A stretch of 64,000 nt of DNA from the NCBI GenBank assembly GCA_015056495.1, contig SVGC01000002.1, positions 98,075-162,074 of the forward strand, in the 5' to 3' direction. Below, in pieces: positions 52,387 to 60,242 of the stretch. The translations under genes were made by a program, and so were the position numbers. Each line of letters begins with the position of its first letter. Within the stretch, counting starts at the first letter, position 1. This DNA comes from Butyrivibrio sp. GTDB lineage: Bacteria > Bacillota > Clostridia > Lachnospirales > Lachnospiraceae. Below the pieces are notes generated by a model that did no database searches, was not told the origin of the DNA, and was given only the letters and a program-made list of their open reading frames with translations.

Positions 52387-53144
52387 CACTCCTTAATGTT
52401 AATAATTTAAGTATTTCTTTTGGTGGTCTTAGAGCTGTAGATGATTTTAGTCTCAAAATAGAAGAGGGAGAACTCTATGGACTTATTGGTCCTAATGGAG
52501 CCGGCAAAACAACTGTTTTTAACCTCTTAACAGGTGTCTATAAACCAAACGAAGGACTCATCAAACTTGGTGATAAGGATATTACAGGCCTAAATACTGT
52601 TGATATCAATAAAGCAGGGATTGCACGTACTTTTCAGAATATCAGACTATTTAAGGACCTATCTGTTCTAGATAATGTAAAAGTGGCACTGCATAATCAA
52701 TATTCATACAGCACTATTTCATCTGTCCTTCATCTGCCTTCATACTACAAGGTAGAAAAAGAAATGGATGCTAAAGCTATTGAGTTATTAAAAGTATTTG
52801 ATCTTGATGGTCAAAAAGACTTTTTGGCTTCAAATCTGCCATATGGACAGCAACGTAAGCTTGAGATTGTCCGTGCACTTGCCACAAATCCTAAGTTACT
52901 TCTTCTTGATGAACCTGCTGCAGGAATGAACCCTAATGAAACAGGTGAGCTTATGGATACCATCAGATTTGTCAGAGACAATTTCAATATGACAATCCTG
53001 CTGATCGAGCACGATATGAAGCTTGTATCTGGTATCTGTGAAGAACTTACTGTTCTTAATTTTGGTAGAGTACTTACACAGGGTAAAACTAAGGATGTAC
53101 TAAGTAATCCTGAAGTAATCAAAGCATATCTTGGTGATGAGTAA
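52383..53144 (+). CDS. livG: Branched-chain amino acid ABC transporter ATPase LivG
   Basis: ATP-hydrolysing subunit, 253 residues. Walker A GPNGAGKTT (36-44), the LivG-typical signature NLPYGQQRKLEIVRAL in place of LSGGQ, Walker B LLLLDEPAAGMNP, and the switch His in IEHDM. AAAGGAGG sits within the end of livM, and the start overlaps its stop. It dimerises with LivF. Confidence 0.96.
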   Translation: MTLLNVNNLSISFGGLRAVDDFSLKIEEGELYGLIGPNGAGKTTVFNLLTGVYKPNEGLIKLGDKDITGLNTVDINKAGIARTFQNIRLFKDLSVLDNVKVALHNQYSYSTISSVLHLPSYYKVEKEMDAKAIELLKVFDLDGQKDFLASNLPYGQQRKLEIVRALATNPKLLLLDEPAAGMNPNETGELMDTIRFVRDNFNMTILLIEHDMKLVSGICEELTVLNFGRVLTQGKTKDVLSNPEVIKAYLGDE

Positions 53145-53162
53145 AATTGGAAAGGTATTGTT

Positions 53163-53876
53163 ATGTCAACTTTATTAGAGGTTAATGATTTAAGCGTATA
53201 TTATGGAGTAATACAAGCTCTAAAAGGGATATCTTTCCATGTAGACAAGGGAGAGATCGTAGCACTCATTGGTGCCAATGGAGCCGGTAAAACCACAACA
53301 CTTCATACATTATCAGGACTTCTTGAACCAAAAGAAGGATCTGTAAAATACAATGGACAGGAACTAACCAAAATAGCTCCTCACAAAATAGTAAAACTTG
53401 GAATGGCTCAGGTCCCTGAGGGAAGAAGAGTTTTTGCTGAAATGACTGTATATCAGAATCTGAAGCTGGGTGCTTATACAAGACATAATGCTACAGAATT
53501 TGCTGATACTTTAAATATGGTCTATTCAAGATTTCCAAGATTAAAAGAAAGACAATATCAGCTGGCTGGAACATTATCAGGTGGTGAACAGCAGATGCTT
53601 GCTATGGGCAGAGCTCTTATGTCACATCCTGATATTATCCTGATGGATGAACCTTCCATGGGTCTTTCTCCAATATTTGTAAACGAAATATTTGATATAA
53701 TAAAGTCAGTTAATCAGGAAGGTGTTACAGTACTTCTTGTTGAGCAGAATGCAAAAAAAGCTCTGGCAATCGCTAACAGAGCCTACGTTCTTGAAACAGG
53801 AAGCATTGTTCTTGAAGGAAATGCCAATGATCTGTTGAACAATCCTTCAATCCAAAAAGCATATCTTGGTGAATAA
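53163..53876 (+). CDS. livF: Branched-chain amino acid ABC transporter ATPase LivF
   Basis: Second ATPase, 237 residues. Walker A GANGAGKTT (37-45), VPEGRRVFAEMTV (family-specific), LSGGEQQMLAMGRAL signature, Walker B IILMDEPSMGLSP. The standard fifth gene of a liv operon. It is followed within 25 bases by the cytidylate-kinase-like gene. Confidence 0.96.
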   Translation: MSTLLEVNDLSVYYGVIQALKGISFHVDKGEIVALIGANGAGKTTTLHTLSGLLEPKEGSVKYNGQELTKIAPHKIVKLGMAQVPEGRRVFAEMTVYQNLKLGAYTRHNATEFADTLNMVYSRFPRLKERQYQLAGTLSGGEQQMLAMGRALMSHPDIILMDEPSMGLSPIFVNEIFDIIKSVNQEGVTVLLVEQNAKKALAIANRAYVLETGSIVLEGNANDLLNNPSIQKAYLGE

Positions 53877-53899
53877 TATTTGTGAGGGAAGGCTACAAA

Positions 53900-54535
53900 A
53901 TGAAAAAGAATATAGTTATTACTATAGCAAGACAATATGGTAGTGGAGGACGTACAGTTGGTGAAATGCTGGCCAATGACCTTGGAATCCACTATTATGA
54001 TAAAGAGCTTGTAAAGCTTGCTTCTGAAGAAAGTGGTATAAATGAAAGTTTATTTGTAGAGGCAGATGAAAACCTCAGAAATATGTCTGCTATCAAAAAG
54101 GTGCGTAACTCTGTTTATAAGGGTGAACTTATCGGTCCTGAAAGCAGTGAATTTACTTCTCCTAAAAATCTTTTCAATTATCAGGCTCATGCTATTAAAA
54201 AACTAGCTGAAACTCAGAGCTGTGTAATTGTAGGAAGAGCAGCAGACTTTGTTTTAAAGGATTATGACAATGTAGTAAGTGTATTCGTACATGCGCCTCA
54301 TTGGTTTTTGATGCAGGAAGCTGCTAAAGTCCAGCCTCTTAGTGGCAAGGAATTAGAAAAGTTCATTGCCAAAGAAGATAAGTTCAGAGCTGCATATTAC
54401 GAGCATTTTACCGGCAATAACTGGTCAGATGCTAATAACTATGACCTATGTCTTGATAGCAGTAAGTTGGGATTTGAAAAATGCGTTGAAGAAATCAAAG
54501 CATATATTAAAGTTCGATTTGGAGATGTATTATAA
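53900..54535 (+). CDS. Cytidylate kinase-like family protein
   Basis: 211 residues of the AAK/Cmk2-like group (PF13189). ITIARQYGSGGRTVGEMLA is the P-loop with the family GSGG variation, and VIVGRAADFVL the next conserved block. Members are nucleoside-monophosphate-kinase-like but have no proven substrate; it is not the housekeeping cmk. ATG 53900 has GAGGGAAGG before it. It is co-directional with the liv operon and may be read with it. Confidence 0.88.
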   Translation: MKKNIVITIARQYGSGGRTVGEMLANDLGIHYYDKELVKLASEESGINESLFVEADENLRNMSAIKKVRNSVYKGELIGPESSEFTSPKNLFNYQAHAIKKLAETQSCVIVGRAADFVLKDYDNVVSVFVHAPHWFLMQEAAKVQPLSGKELEKFIAKEDKFRAAYYEHFTGNNWSDANNYDLCLDSSKLGFEKCVEEIKAYIKVRFGDVL

Positions 54536-54556
54536 AGAAAAATAAAGACATTTCAC

Positions 54557-54618
54557 AAAAAACCTCTTATTCATAAAAGGATCATTAAAACTTATGATCC
54601 AAATGAATAAGAGGTTTT
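54557..54618. terminator. Two-tier bidirectional terminator between the kinase-like gene and lexA
   Basis: Outer 15-bp stem, 54559-54573 with 54604-54618, and inner 7-bp stem GGATCAT (54579-54585) with ATGATCC (54594-54600). On the minus strand it ends in six T residues, a strong terminator for lexA; on the + strand GGTTTTGG follows, a weaker one. Confidence 0.85.
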
Positions 54619-54711
54619 GGTTATTCTGATCATTATAAATCCCAAAATAGGGTCTACTCAAAAACTATGTTCAATATAGCCTTTCAACCAATTCTGGCAT
54701 AAGCCTCAAGA

Positions 54712-55332
54712 TCAGTTATACATTCTAAGTACACCGAAAACTGTACCCAGGATAGTGCAATTATCTACTATGATAGGATCCATTTCATCATTTTCAGGCT
54801 GAAGTCTGATATGACCGTCTTCTTTATAATATGTCTTAACTGTAGCAGAATCATCAATAAGAGCTACAACCTTATCGCCATTTTTGGCTGTCTTACAAGA
54901 ATGTACAAATATCTTGTCTCCATCAAAAATGCCTGCATTGATCATGGAATTACCCTTTACATTAAGTATAAAAGATTCTCCCTTTGGACACATATCAGCA
55001 GGAATTGGAATATAGCTGTCTATATTCTGTTCAGCAAGAATAGGAAGACCTGCTGCAACCTGTCCGATAACTGGCAATGAAACCATTTCCTTACGTATCA
55101 TATTAAAGCTTTCATCACAGATTTCTATTGCACGTGGCTTAGTTGGATCTTTTCTGATATAACCAGCCTTCTCAAGTGTTTCCAGATGAGCATGAACAGA
55201 AGAAGTAGATTTTAAATGTACCTTATCGCAGATTTCTCTGACTGTAGGCGGATAACCACGCTGAATAGTCATTTCTTTAATAAAGTCTAAAATCTCAGTC
55301 TGTTTAGGTGATATTGGTTTATTTATTGCCAT
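54712..55332 (-). CDS. lexA: SOS repressor LexA
   Basis: Represses DNA-damage genes and cleaves itself when RecA is activated. 207 residues: N-terminal winged-helix domain (PISPKQTEILDFIKEMTIQRGYPPTVREI), cleavage site A94-G95 (QVAAGLP), catalytic S129 (GNSM) and K166 (TVKTYY), all at expected places. ATG at 55332 follows GGAGG; the upstream frame extension lacks an RBS. Its promoter and that of the divergent YneA-like gene share several SOS-box-like sites, so it is very probably autoregulated. Confidence 0.97.
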   Translation of the reverse strand: MAINKPISPKQTEILDFIKEMTIQRGYPPTVREICDKVHLKSTSSVHAHLETLEKAGYIRKDPTKPRAIEICDESFNMIRKEMVSLPVIGQVAAGLPILAEQNIDSYIPIPADMCPKGESFILNVKGNSMINAGIFDGDKIFVHSCKTAKNGDKVVALIDDSATVKTYYKEDGHIRLQPENDEMDPIIVDNCTILGTVFGVLRMYN

Positions 55333-55385
55333 CTTTTTTCCTCCAAAATACTGAAAATGTCTTAAAAACATTATTCTTTGCATTT

Positions 55386-55414
55386 ATTGTAGCATAGTAT
55401 CATGCTAAAAGCAA
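55386..55414 (-). promoter_or_regulatory. lexA promoter
   Basis: On the minus strand TTGCTT (55414-55409), 17-base spacer, TACAAT (55391-55386). The SOS-like site at 55413-55424 overlaps the upstream edge of its -35 box. Confidence 0.65.
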
Positions 55415-55424
55415 ACAACTGTTC
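55413..55424. promoter_or_regulatory. SOS-box-like site 1
   Basis: AAAC-AACT-GTTC, one mismatch from the Firmicutes core GAAC-N4-GTTC. Overlaps the lexA -35 box. A weaker site AAAT-ATTT-GTTC follows at 55427-55438. Confidence 0.6.
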
Positions 55425-55448
55425 ACAAATATTTGTTCGAAAAAAATC

Positions 55449-55477
55449 TTGACATACAGAATACGTGTTCGTATAAT
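55449..55477 (+). promoter_or_regulatory. Promoter of the YneA-like gene with an SOS-box-like site in the spacer
   Basis: Perfect TTGACA (55449-55454), 17-base spacer, TATAAT (55472-55477). The spacer holds GAAT-ACGT-GTTC (55459-55470), one mismatch from GAAC-N4-GTTC, so LexA would block RNA polymerase directly. Confidence 0.88.
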
Positions 55478-55483
55478 AAAACC

Positions 55484-55508
55484 AAACAAATGTTTAGAAC
55501 ATGTATTC
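55484..55508. promoter_or_regulatory. SOS-box-like sites downstream of the YneA-like promoter
   Basis: AAAC-AAAT-GTTT (55484-55495) and GAAC-ATGT-ATTC (55497-55508), the second one mismatch from the core. Both lie just beyond the -10 box, one base apart, and would act as roadblocks. Confidence 0.55.
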
Positions 55509-55529
55509 GCATAGTATGAGGTGGTAAAT

Positions 55530-55949
55530 ATGAGTAATGCAATGAGAGCAGCTGTTAATCTATATCATGATCCTATGTATTTTAATAAAAGCGAGATCAG
55601 GATACGTCAGAATAAGATCCGAAGAGAAAAAGAATACAGAAAACAAATAACAATCCTTTCATTTATTGCCATTATTTTATTATCTACTTTAGTCTTTGGG
55701 TTTACAACTATCAGATCCAACGCTGAATCTGAAGAATATAAAGTCGAATACAAATATTATAAAAATGTTGTAGTAGGTTATGGTGATTCACTTTGGACGA
55801 TTGCACAGGACAATATATCCTATGATCACTACGAGGAAATAGATGATTACATTACAGAAGTAATGAACATCAATCATATTGCCAATAAAAATGATGTGAC
55901 CGGAGGTACGATAATAACAATCCCTTATTATTCTGAGGATTTTAAATGA
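55530..55949 (+). CDS. LysM-domain membrane protein, YneA-like SOS cell division suppressor
   Basis: 139 residues: basic N-terminal cytoplasmic part, one membrane helix (about 40-60), and an extracellular LysM domain (about 78-134; VVVGYGDSLWTIAQDN) that binds peptidoglycan. Size, topology and divergent position next to lexA match YneA of Bacillus, which halts division during DNA damage; sequence identity cannot be judged here. The N-terminal extension (about 38 residues) is longer than in Bacillus. GAGGTGG is seven bases before ATG 55530. Control by SOS-box-like sites supports the role. Confidence 0.82.
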   Translation: MSNAMRAAVNLYHDPMYFNKSEIRIRQNKIRREKEYRKQITILSFIAIILLSTLVFGFTTIRSNAESEEYKVEYKYYKNVVVGYGDSLWTIAQDNISYDHYEEIDDYITEVMNINHIANKNDVTGGTIITIPYYSEDFK

Positions 55950-56065
55950 CACTAACATTTTTTGCAGAACCTATATAATTATATATTTGCTTTTTAATAA
56001 TTTAATAAATAAATAATTAAAAAAAGTCTGAAAGTTCATTACTTTTTTCGTTAATTATGAGATAA

Positions 56066-56071
56066 TATAAT
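56066..56071 (+). promoter_or_regulatory. Probable -10 box upstream of the 190-residue acidic protein gene
   Basis: TATAAT about 30 bases before the start; the -35 region is only T-rich (no clear TTGACA). Confidence 0.4.
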
Positions 56072-56099
56072 AAAGAATAGAGACGAGGAGGTGATGGGC

Positions 56100-56672
56100 A
56101 TGATGTATAATGATTCTGTTTTAAAGAAATGCTATAAAGCAACTTTCTTTACAGAAAGAGGCACAGTTATAGCAGACTGTATTTTAGATCACAGACCTGA
56201 TCAGGAAGAGGTTGTAGATCTCATGAGCAGAATCCCGGATGCCATGACTGTCGCCACTTCAGAGGCCTATGTAATAGATAAAGAAGACAACGCAGATCTA
56301 TTACTTCCAAAAGAAGATTTTAAGACTTTTTGGAATTTCTCAGGCAGTGTGGTTGACGCATATATTGATATCTGTAATGCTTTTGGATATTATGCATGTC
56401 ATGTTGAAAAGGAATCTCAAGTTGTTGCTGGTGTAAAAAAATTGTTTTTAGAAAAGATTTCTGAACTATATATCGATAAAGATGAAGTTGAGCTCGATAA
56501 AATTTTTGAAGCAATTGATTTACTATTAGACCAATGTGAAGAACATATAAGGGATTCGAGGACATCCAGTGAGCGCTGCACCTTTGAAGACATGCATTTC
56601 GTGATGATGATCTTGGGAGATTGCTTTTATTCCTTGCTTGACGAGGAATATGATGAAGATGAAGATGATTAA
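56100..56672 (+). CDS. Acidic hypothetical protein, 190 residues
   Basis: No recognised domain. A soluble, acidic protein: N-terminal beta-rich part (YKATFFTERGTVIADCILDHRPD), helical middle and C-terminus (EKISELYIDKDEVELDKIFEAIDLLLDQCEEHI), ending in a Glu/Asp-rich tail. GAGGAGGTG lies before several close ATG codons; I use 56100. It precedes the orphan cheY by about 110 bases, which has its own promoter, and a c-di-GMP-type protein follows, so a signalling link is possible but unproven. Confidence 0.65.
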   Translation: MMYNDSVLKKCYKATFFTERGTVIADCILDHRPDQEEVVDLMSRIPDAMTVATSEAYVIDKEDNADLLLPKEDFKTFWNFSGSVVDAYIDICNAFGYYACHVEKESQVVAGVKKLFLEKISELYIDKDEVELDKIFEAIDLLLDQCEEHIRDSRTSSERCTFEDMHFVMMILGDCFYSLLDEEYDEDEDD

Positions 56673-56709
56673 AACTTCATAAACTATTTTGAATTTTCTG
56701 TTAAATGTG

Positions 56710-56738
56710 TTGACGATATAATGTTCACAAACTATAAT
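56710..56738 (+). promoter_or_regulatory. Promoter of the cheY-like gene
   Basis: TTGACG (56710-56715), 17-base spacer, TATAAT (56733-56738), a sigma-A type promoter. No flagellar sigma-D element (TAAA...GCCGATAA) is present. Confidence 0.8.
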
Positions 56739-56780
56739 CAGAATTACAGTTCTACTTGATTTTAAGAAAGGAAATTTCTT

Positions 56781-57140
56781 ATGAGTAAAGTACTAATAGT
56801 TGATGATGCAGTATTTATGAGAACTATGTTGAAAGGAATTTTAACACAGGGCGGACATGAAGTAGTAGGTGAAGCTGGTAATGGACTTGAAGCAGTTCAG
56901 CAGTATGCAGCTTTATCTCCAGACGTTGTGACTATGGATATCACAATGCCTGAAATGGATGGCTTGGAAGCTCTTAAGAAGATTAAAGAGACTTATCCAA
57001 ATGCCAACGTTATTATGTGTAGTGCTATGGGTCAGCAGGCCATGGTAGTTGAAGCTATCAAGAATGGTGCTAAAGACTTTATTGTTAAGCCTTTTGATGC
57101 TGACAAGGTATTACAGTCAATTGCCAAAATTGCAGGCTAA
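56781..57140 (+). CDS. CheY-type stand-alone response regulator
   Basis: 119-residue receiver domain only. D8/D9 and phospho-acceptor D53 (TMDITMPEMDG), the conserved Ser in MCSAMG, and Lys in VKPF are all intact, so it can be phosphorylated. The DAVFMRTMLKGIL start is the Firmicutes/Thermotoga CheY type that controls the flagellar switch. No cheA or other chemotaxis gene lies in the window, so it is an orphan here. AAAGGAAA RBS. Own promoter and terminator. Confidence 0.9.
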   Translation: MSKVLIVDDAVFMRTMLKGILTQGGHEVVGEAGNGLEAVQQYAALSPDVVTMDITMPEMDGLEALKKIKETYPNANVIMCSAMGQQAMVVEAIKNGAKDFIVKPFDADKVLQSIAKIAG

Positions 57141-57153
57141 ATTTTTAAAATAA

Positions 57154-57196
57154 TTGCGCGCGCAAAAAGCTGATGCAGGAGCATCAGCTTTTTTGT
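57154..57196 (+). terminator. Terminator after the cheY-like gene, preceded by a GC-repeat palindrome
   Basis: AAGCTGATGC (57167-57176), loop AGGA, GCATCAGCTT (57181-57190) and TTTT. Just before it is the perfect palindrome TTGCGCGCGCAA (57154-57165). Confidence 0.92.
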
Positions 57197-57338
57197 TTGA
57201 TAGGAGCTTGCATACCGATCCATTCTTGTTGCCGATATAATAGTAATTTAATATCTTTTTAATGTTATATTTACGTAATGAAGTATATAATAAAATTTGT
57301 AGTAATATGCTTTTTTCTTCTGATAAATAAGGTGTTGT

Positions 57339-59276
57339 ATGGTTTGGTCTTTAGATTTTAACTTAAGTGCATTAACTGTATGCATCATATTTTTATTATA
57401 TTATTGTCTGGGTAAAAATCTGCCTATCCGCAGAAATCGCCTTTTTTTATACGTACTTTTAATTCAGTTTCTTTTAACTGTATCAGATATTTCTGCATCA
57501 GTTTTGTCTAGTTTCCCACAGATTTATAATCATAATATCATCATATTGTCCAATATGATCTATTATATGTTACTTGCTTTATGTCCATTTTCTTTTACTA
57601 TTTTTACTTATTTTCTTATAGTAAATAATAAAGCAAATAAGGCAATCATAACACTTATCCATATTCCAGTTTTTATTGCTTGGATCATATTGGCTTTTAA
57701 TCCATTTACCGGTTTTATCTTTTATTTGGATAGCGCTGGCACATTTAATTATGGCATAGGTAGACCTACTTTTTACTTTGAGACTCTATTTTACATGTTA
57801 TTATCCATGTTCATGATATTATACAATCCGCTGCATCTTCTAAGAAGAAAGCATAGCTCAGTTCTGATTTTTTATATCCTGACAACTTGTATCTCTCATA
57901 CACTGCAGGTCTATGTAATGCCTTATAAACAGGTTATTTCATTAGGTGCTGTTGCCGGTGTAACTGCAATTTTCCTGGCTTTTCAGCATCCGGATTATTA
58001 TAGGGACAGAAAAACCGGTCTATACAATACCAGAGGATTCCAACTGCTTAAAGAAGAAGAGTTTTACAAGCATAAGCAAACTGCCTTTATTGGATTCGAA
58101 ATTACTAATTATGCTTATTTCAAATTCTCTGACAGTGATGCTCTGATCACTGAGATTTTGAGACGTATATCTGCTTATTTAAGGCTACGTTTCAAAAAAG
58201 ATACTATTTTTTATTATCAAAATGGAATATTTATAATCGCCCTTAAGAGACCTATAAGTCCTATGATTTACAAAGATATCTTATTAGAGCGATTTGCTAA
58301 GCCTTTTTATCATGATAAGGGATCTATAACCTTTGATCTATGCTTTTTCTATGACGATGGATCAATAGTATATTCTGATTTTAAGGATCTGCAGGATTCA
58401 ATATATATTGCTCTCGATATGGCAGAAAAAGGCTCAAAGGGAAAATGCGTCAAGATAACAGATGAAATACGTGCCATGGCAAATAAACGCAGGAATATAG
58501 AAAGCGCTTTAAAGAGAGCTCTTGATAATACAGATAATATGAAAGTGTATTATCAGCCTATATATTCTGTTTCTGAGAATAAAATCTGCGCTGCTGAAGC
58601 TCTTGTCAGAATAGAGGATCCAATACTGGGCCTTATTTATCCAGATGAATTTATCTATCTGGCAGAAATGAATGGCAGCATTGTGCGACTTGGTTACATA
58701 GTATTTGCCAAAGTCTGTCAGATGCTCAATCAATATGACATTTCAAAATATGGAATAAAAAATATCAAGATAAATGTATCACCTTACCAATGCATGTATA
58801 GAAATCTGGCTTCTGATTTTATTTCTATCATGAAAAAATATGATATCGATCCTTCCTATATTGGTCTCGAAATAACAGAAACAGAGACTTCTGATAAAAC
58901 TGTGATACATAATAATATCGAAATACTGTTAAAATATGGAGTGGAATTCTCTTTGGACGACTATGGAACTGGTTATTCCAACCTGATCAATATTTTAAAG
59001 ATACCTTTCGATATAGTAAAGATAGACAAATCCATATGCTGGGATTATTTCAAAGGTGGAAATACATTATTAGAGGAAGTTATAACTCAGTTTAATCATA
59101 GAAATAAAGAAGTTGTAGTAGAAGGCGTAGAAGATGAAGAAATGGCTAAGACACTCAGTAAAATGAATGTTCAATTCGAACAGGGATTCTATTTTTCTGA
59201 GCCTCTGCCTCTTGAGGATTTTATTGAATATATAGAATCTGATGTGGCAATGCGATCTCAAACTGTGATAAAATAA
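57339..59276 (+). CDS. Membrane protein with degenerate GGDEF and intact EAL domain (c-di-GMP phosphodiesterase)
   Basis: 645 residues. The N-terminal ~210 residues form about seven membrane helices, a sensor of unknown type. A GGDEF-like domain (about 225-375) has lost its signature: the site reads QNGIF (about 293-297), so it cannot make c-di-GMP and may bind GTP. The EAL domain (about 395-640) keeps EAL (419), NVSP, ETE, DDYGTGYSNL, KIDKS, EGVE and QGFYFSEPLP, so it likely cleaves c-di-GMP to pGpG. It follows the cheY-like gene, suggesting motility or surface control. Confidence 0.9.
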   Translation: MVWSLDFNLSALTVCIIFLLYYCLGKNLPIRRNRLFLYVLLIQFLLTVSDISASVLSSFPQIYNHNIIILSNMIYYMLLALCPFSFTIFTYFLIVNNKANKAIITLIHIPVFIAWIILAFNPFTGFIFYLDSAGTFNYGIGRPTFYFETLFYMLLSMFMILYNPLHLLRRKHSSVLIFYILTTCISHTLQVYVMPYKQVISLGAVAGVTAIFLAFQHPDYYRDRKTGLYNTRGFQLLKEEEFYKHKQTAFIGFEITNYAYFKFSDSDALITEILRRISAYLRLRFKKDTIFYYQNGIFIIALKRPISPMIYKDILLERFAKPFYHDKGSITFDLCFFYDDGSIVYSDFKDLQDSIYIALDMAEKGSKGKCVKITDEIRAMANKRRNIESALKRALDNTDNMKVYYQPIYSVSENKICAAEALVRIEDPILGLIYPDEFIYLAEMNGSIVRLGYIVFAKVCQMLNQYDISKYGIKNIKINVSPYQCMYRNLASDFISIMKKYDIDPSYIGLEITETETSDKTVIHNNIEILLKYGVEFSLDDYGTGYSNLINILKIPFDIVKIDKSICWDYFKGGNTLLEEVITQFNHRNKEVVVEGVEDEEMAKTLSKMNVQFEQGFYFSEPLPLEDFIEYIESDVAMRSQTVIK

Positions 59277-59281
59277 GATAC

Positions 59282-59314
59282 ATGTAAAAGCCGCATTAAA
59301 AGTGGCTTTTACAT
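59282..59314 (+). terminator. Terminator after the EAL gene
   Basis: ATGTAAAAGCCGC (59282-59294) pairs with GTGGCTTTTACAT (59302-59314), one G-U pair, 7-base loop; the T-run lies inside the right arm. Confidence 0.75.
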
Positions 59315-59344
59315 TTCATAAAGATTTGAGGGGAGAAATCTAAT

Positions 59345-60169
59345 ATGTCATTGAGAGATCAAAGAATCCAAGTATTTGAAGACACTTTAACTTTTATTGA
59401 TTACAATAAAAAATTATCAGAATCCGTTGAATATTCAATAAATCACACAAATGTATTTTATGAAGATGATTATCCTGTTTTTGACACCAAGCAGAATAGA
59501 CCAATGAAGCTTAGCGTAACACATGAGCGTACTTTTGAATCTGCAATAAGATTGCATAAAGAAAACTCTGACAACAAAATTGCAGTCATGAATTTCGCTA
59601 ACGCATTTCATCCTGGCGGAGGCGTTGCAAAGGGAAGTGGCGCTCAGGAAGAAAGCCTGTGCAGATGCTCAACTCTGTATCCAGTTCTTACACAGAAGTC
59701 ATTAAAAGAAGATTTTTATGACTATCACAGAGATTATGATAGCAGCAAAGCAACTGATTCATTGATCTATACTGAGAAGATCCTTATCTGTAAGACAGAT
59801 GAAGATATTCCTCAGAGGTTTAATGAAGCTGATTTTGTTCCAGTTGATGTCATCACAGTAGCAGCTCCGGATCTGAGAGATGAATCAGACAGATATGAAA
59901 ATGACAGCATGACTGATGCAGAACTATTTGGTTACCATGTAAAAAGAGCAATCCATGTTTTAACTGTTGCAGCATCGAAAGATGTTGATATCCTGGTACT
60001 TGGAGCATTTGGATGTGGCGCTTTTGCCAACAATCCTTCTGTAGTTGCCAATGCTTATAAAACAGCCTTAAGTGTATTTCCTAAGGCATTTGATCAGGTT
60101 GTATTTGCAGTATATACTCCGGAATCCAATACTGAGAATTTTGATGTATTCAAAAAAGTAATATGTTAA
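59345..60169 (+). CDS. TIGR02452 macrodomain protein (bacterial-type poly(ADP-ribose) glycohydrolase-like)
   Basis: 274 residues. The PARG signature is complete: HPGGGVAKGSGAQEE, with GGG at 91-93 and QEE (catalytic Glu pair) at 101-103, followed by the diphosphate-binding region near GAFGCGAFANNP (about 220-231). Bacterial members remove ADP-ribose chains or ADP-ribose from proteins. No ADP-ribosyltransferase or toxin is encoded next to it, so the target is unknown. GAGGGG RBS. It has its own terminator. Confidence 0.9.
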   Translation: MSLRDQRIQVFEDTLTFIDYNKKLSESVEYSINHTNVFYEDDYPVFDTKQNRPMKLSVTHERTFESAIRLHKENSDNKIAVMNFANAFHPGGGVAKGSGAQEESLCRCSTLYPVLTQKSLKEDFYDYHRDYDSSKATDSLIYTEKILICKTDEDIPQRFNEADFVPVDVITVAAPDLRDESDRYENDSMTDAELFGYHVKRAIHVLTVAASKDVDILVLGAFGCGAFANNPSVVANAYKTALSVFPKAFDQVVFAVYTPESNTENFDVFKKVIC

Positions 60170-60176
60170 TAGGAAT

Positions 60177-60213
60177 GCCTTTTAAAGTTTTATTTTCTTT
60201 AAAAGGCTTTTTT
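60177..60213 (+). terminator. Terminator after the TIGR02452 gene
   Basis: Perfect 11-bp stem GCCTTTTAAAG (60177-60187) with CTTTAAAAGGC (60197-60207), followed by TTTTTTG. Confidence 0.92.
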
Positions 60214-60242
60214 GTGACCTCTTATCTTATGCGAGGATAATT

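Noticed and set aside
56690..56780. Flagellar sigma-D promoter for the cheY-like gene
   Set aside because: No TAAA...GCCGATAA element; a good sigma-A promoter is present instead.
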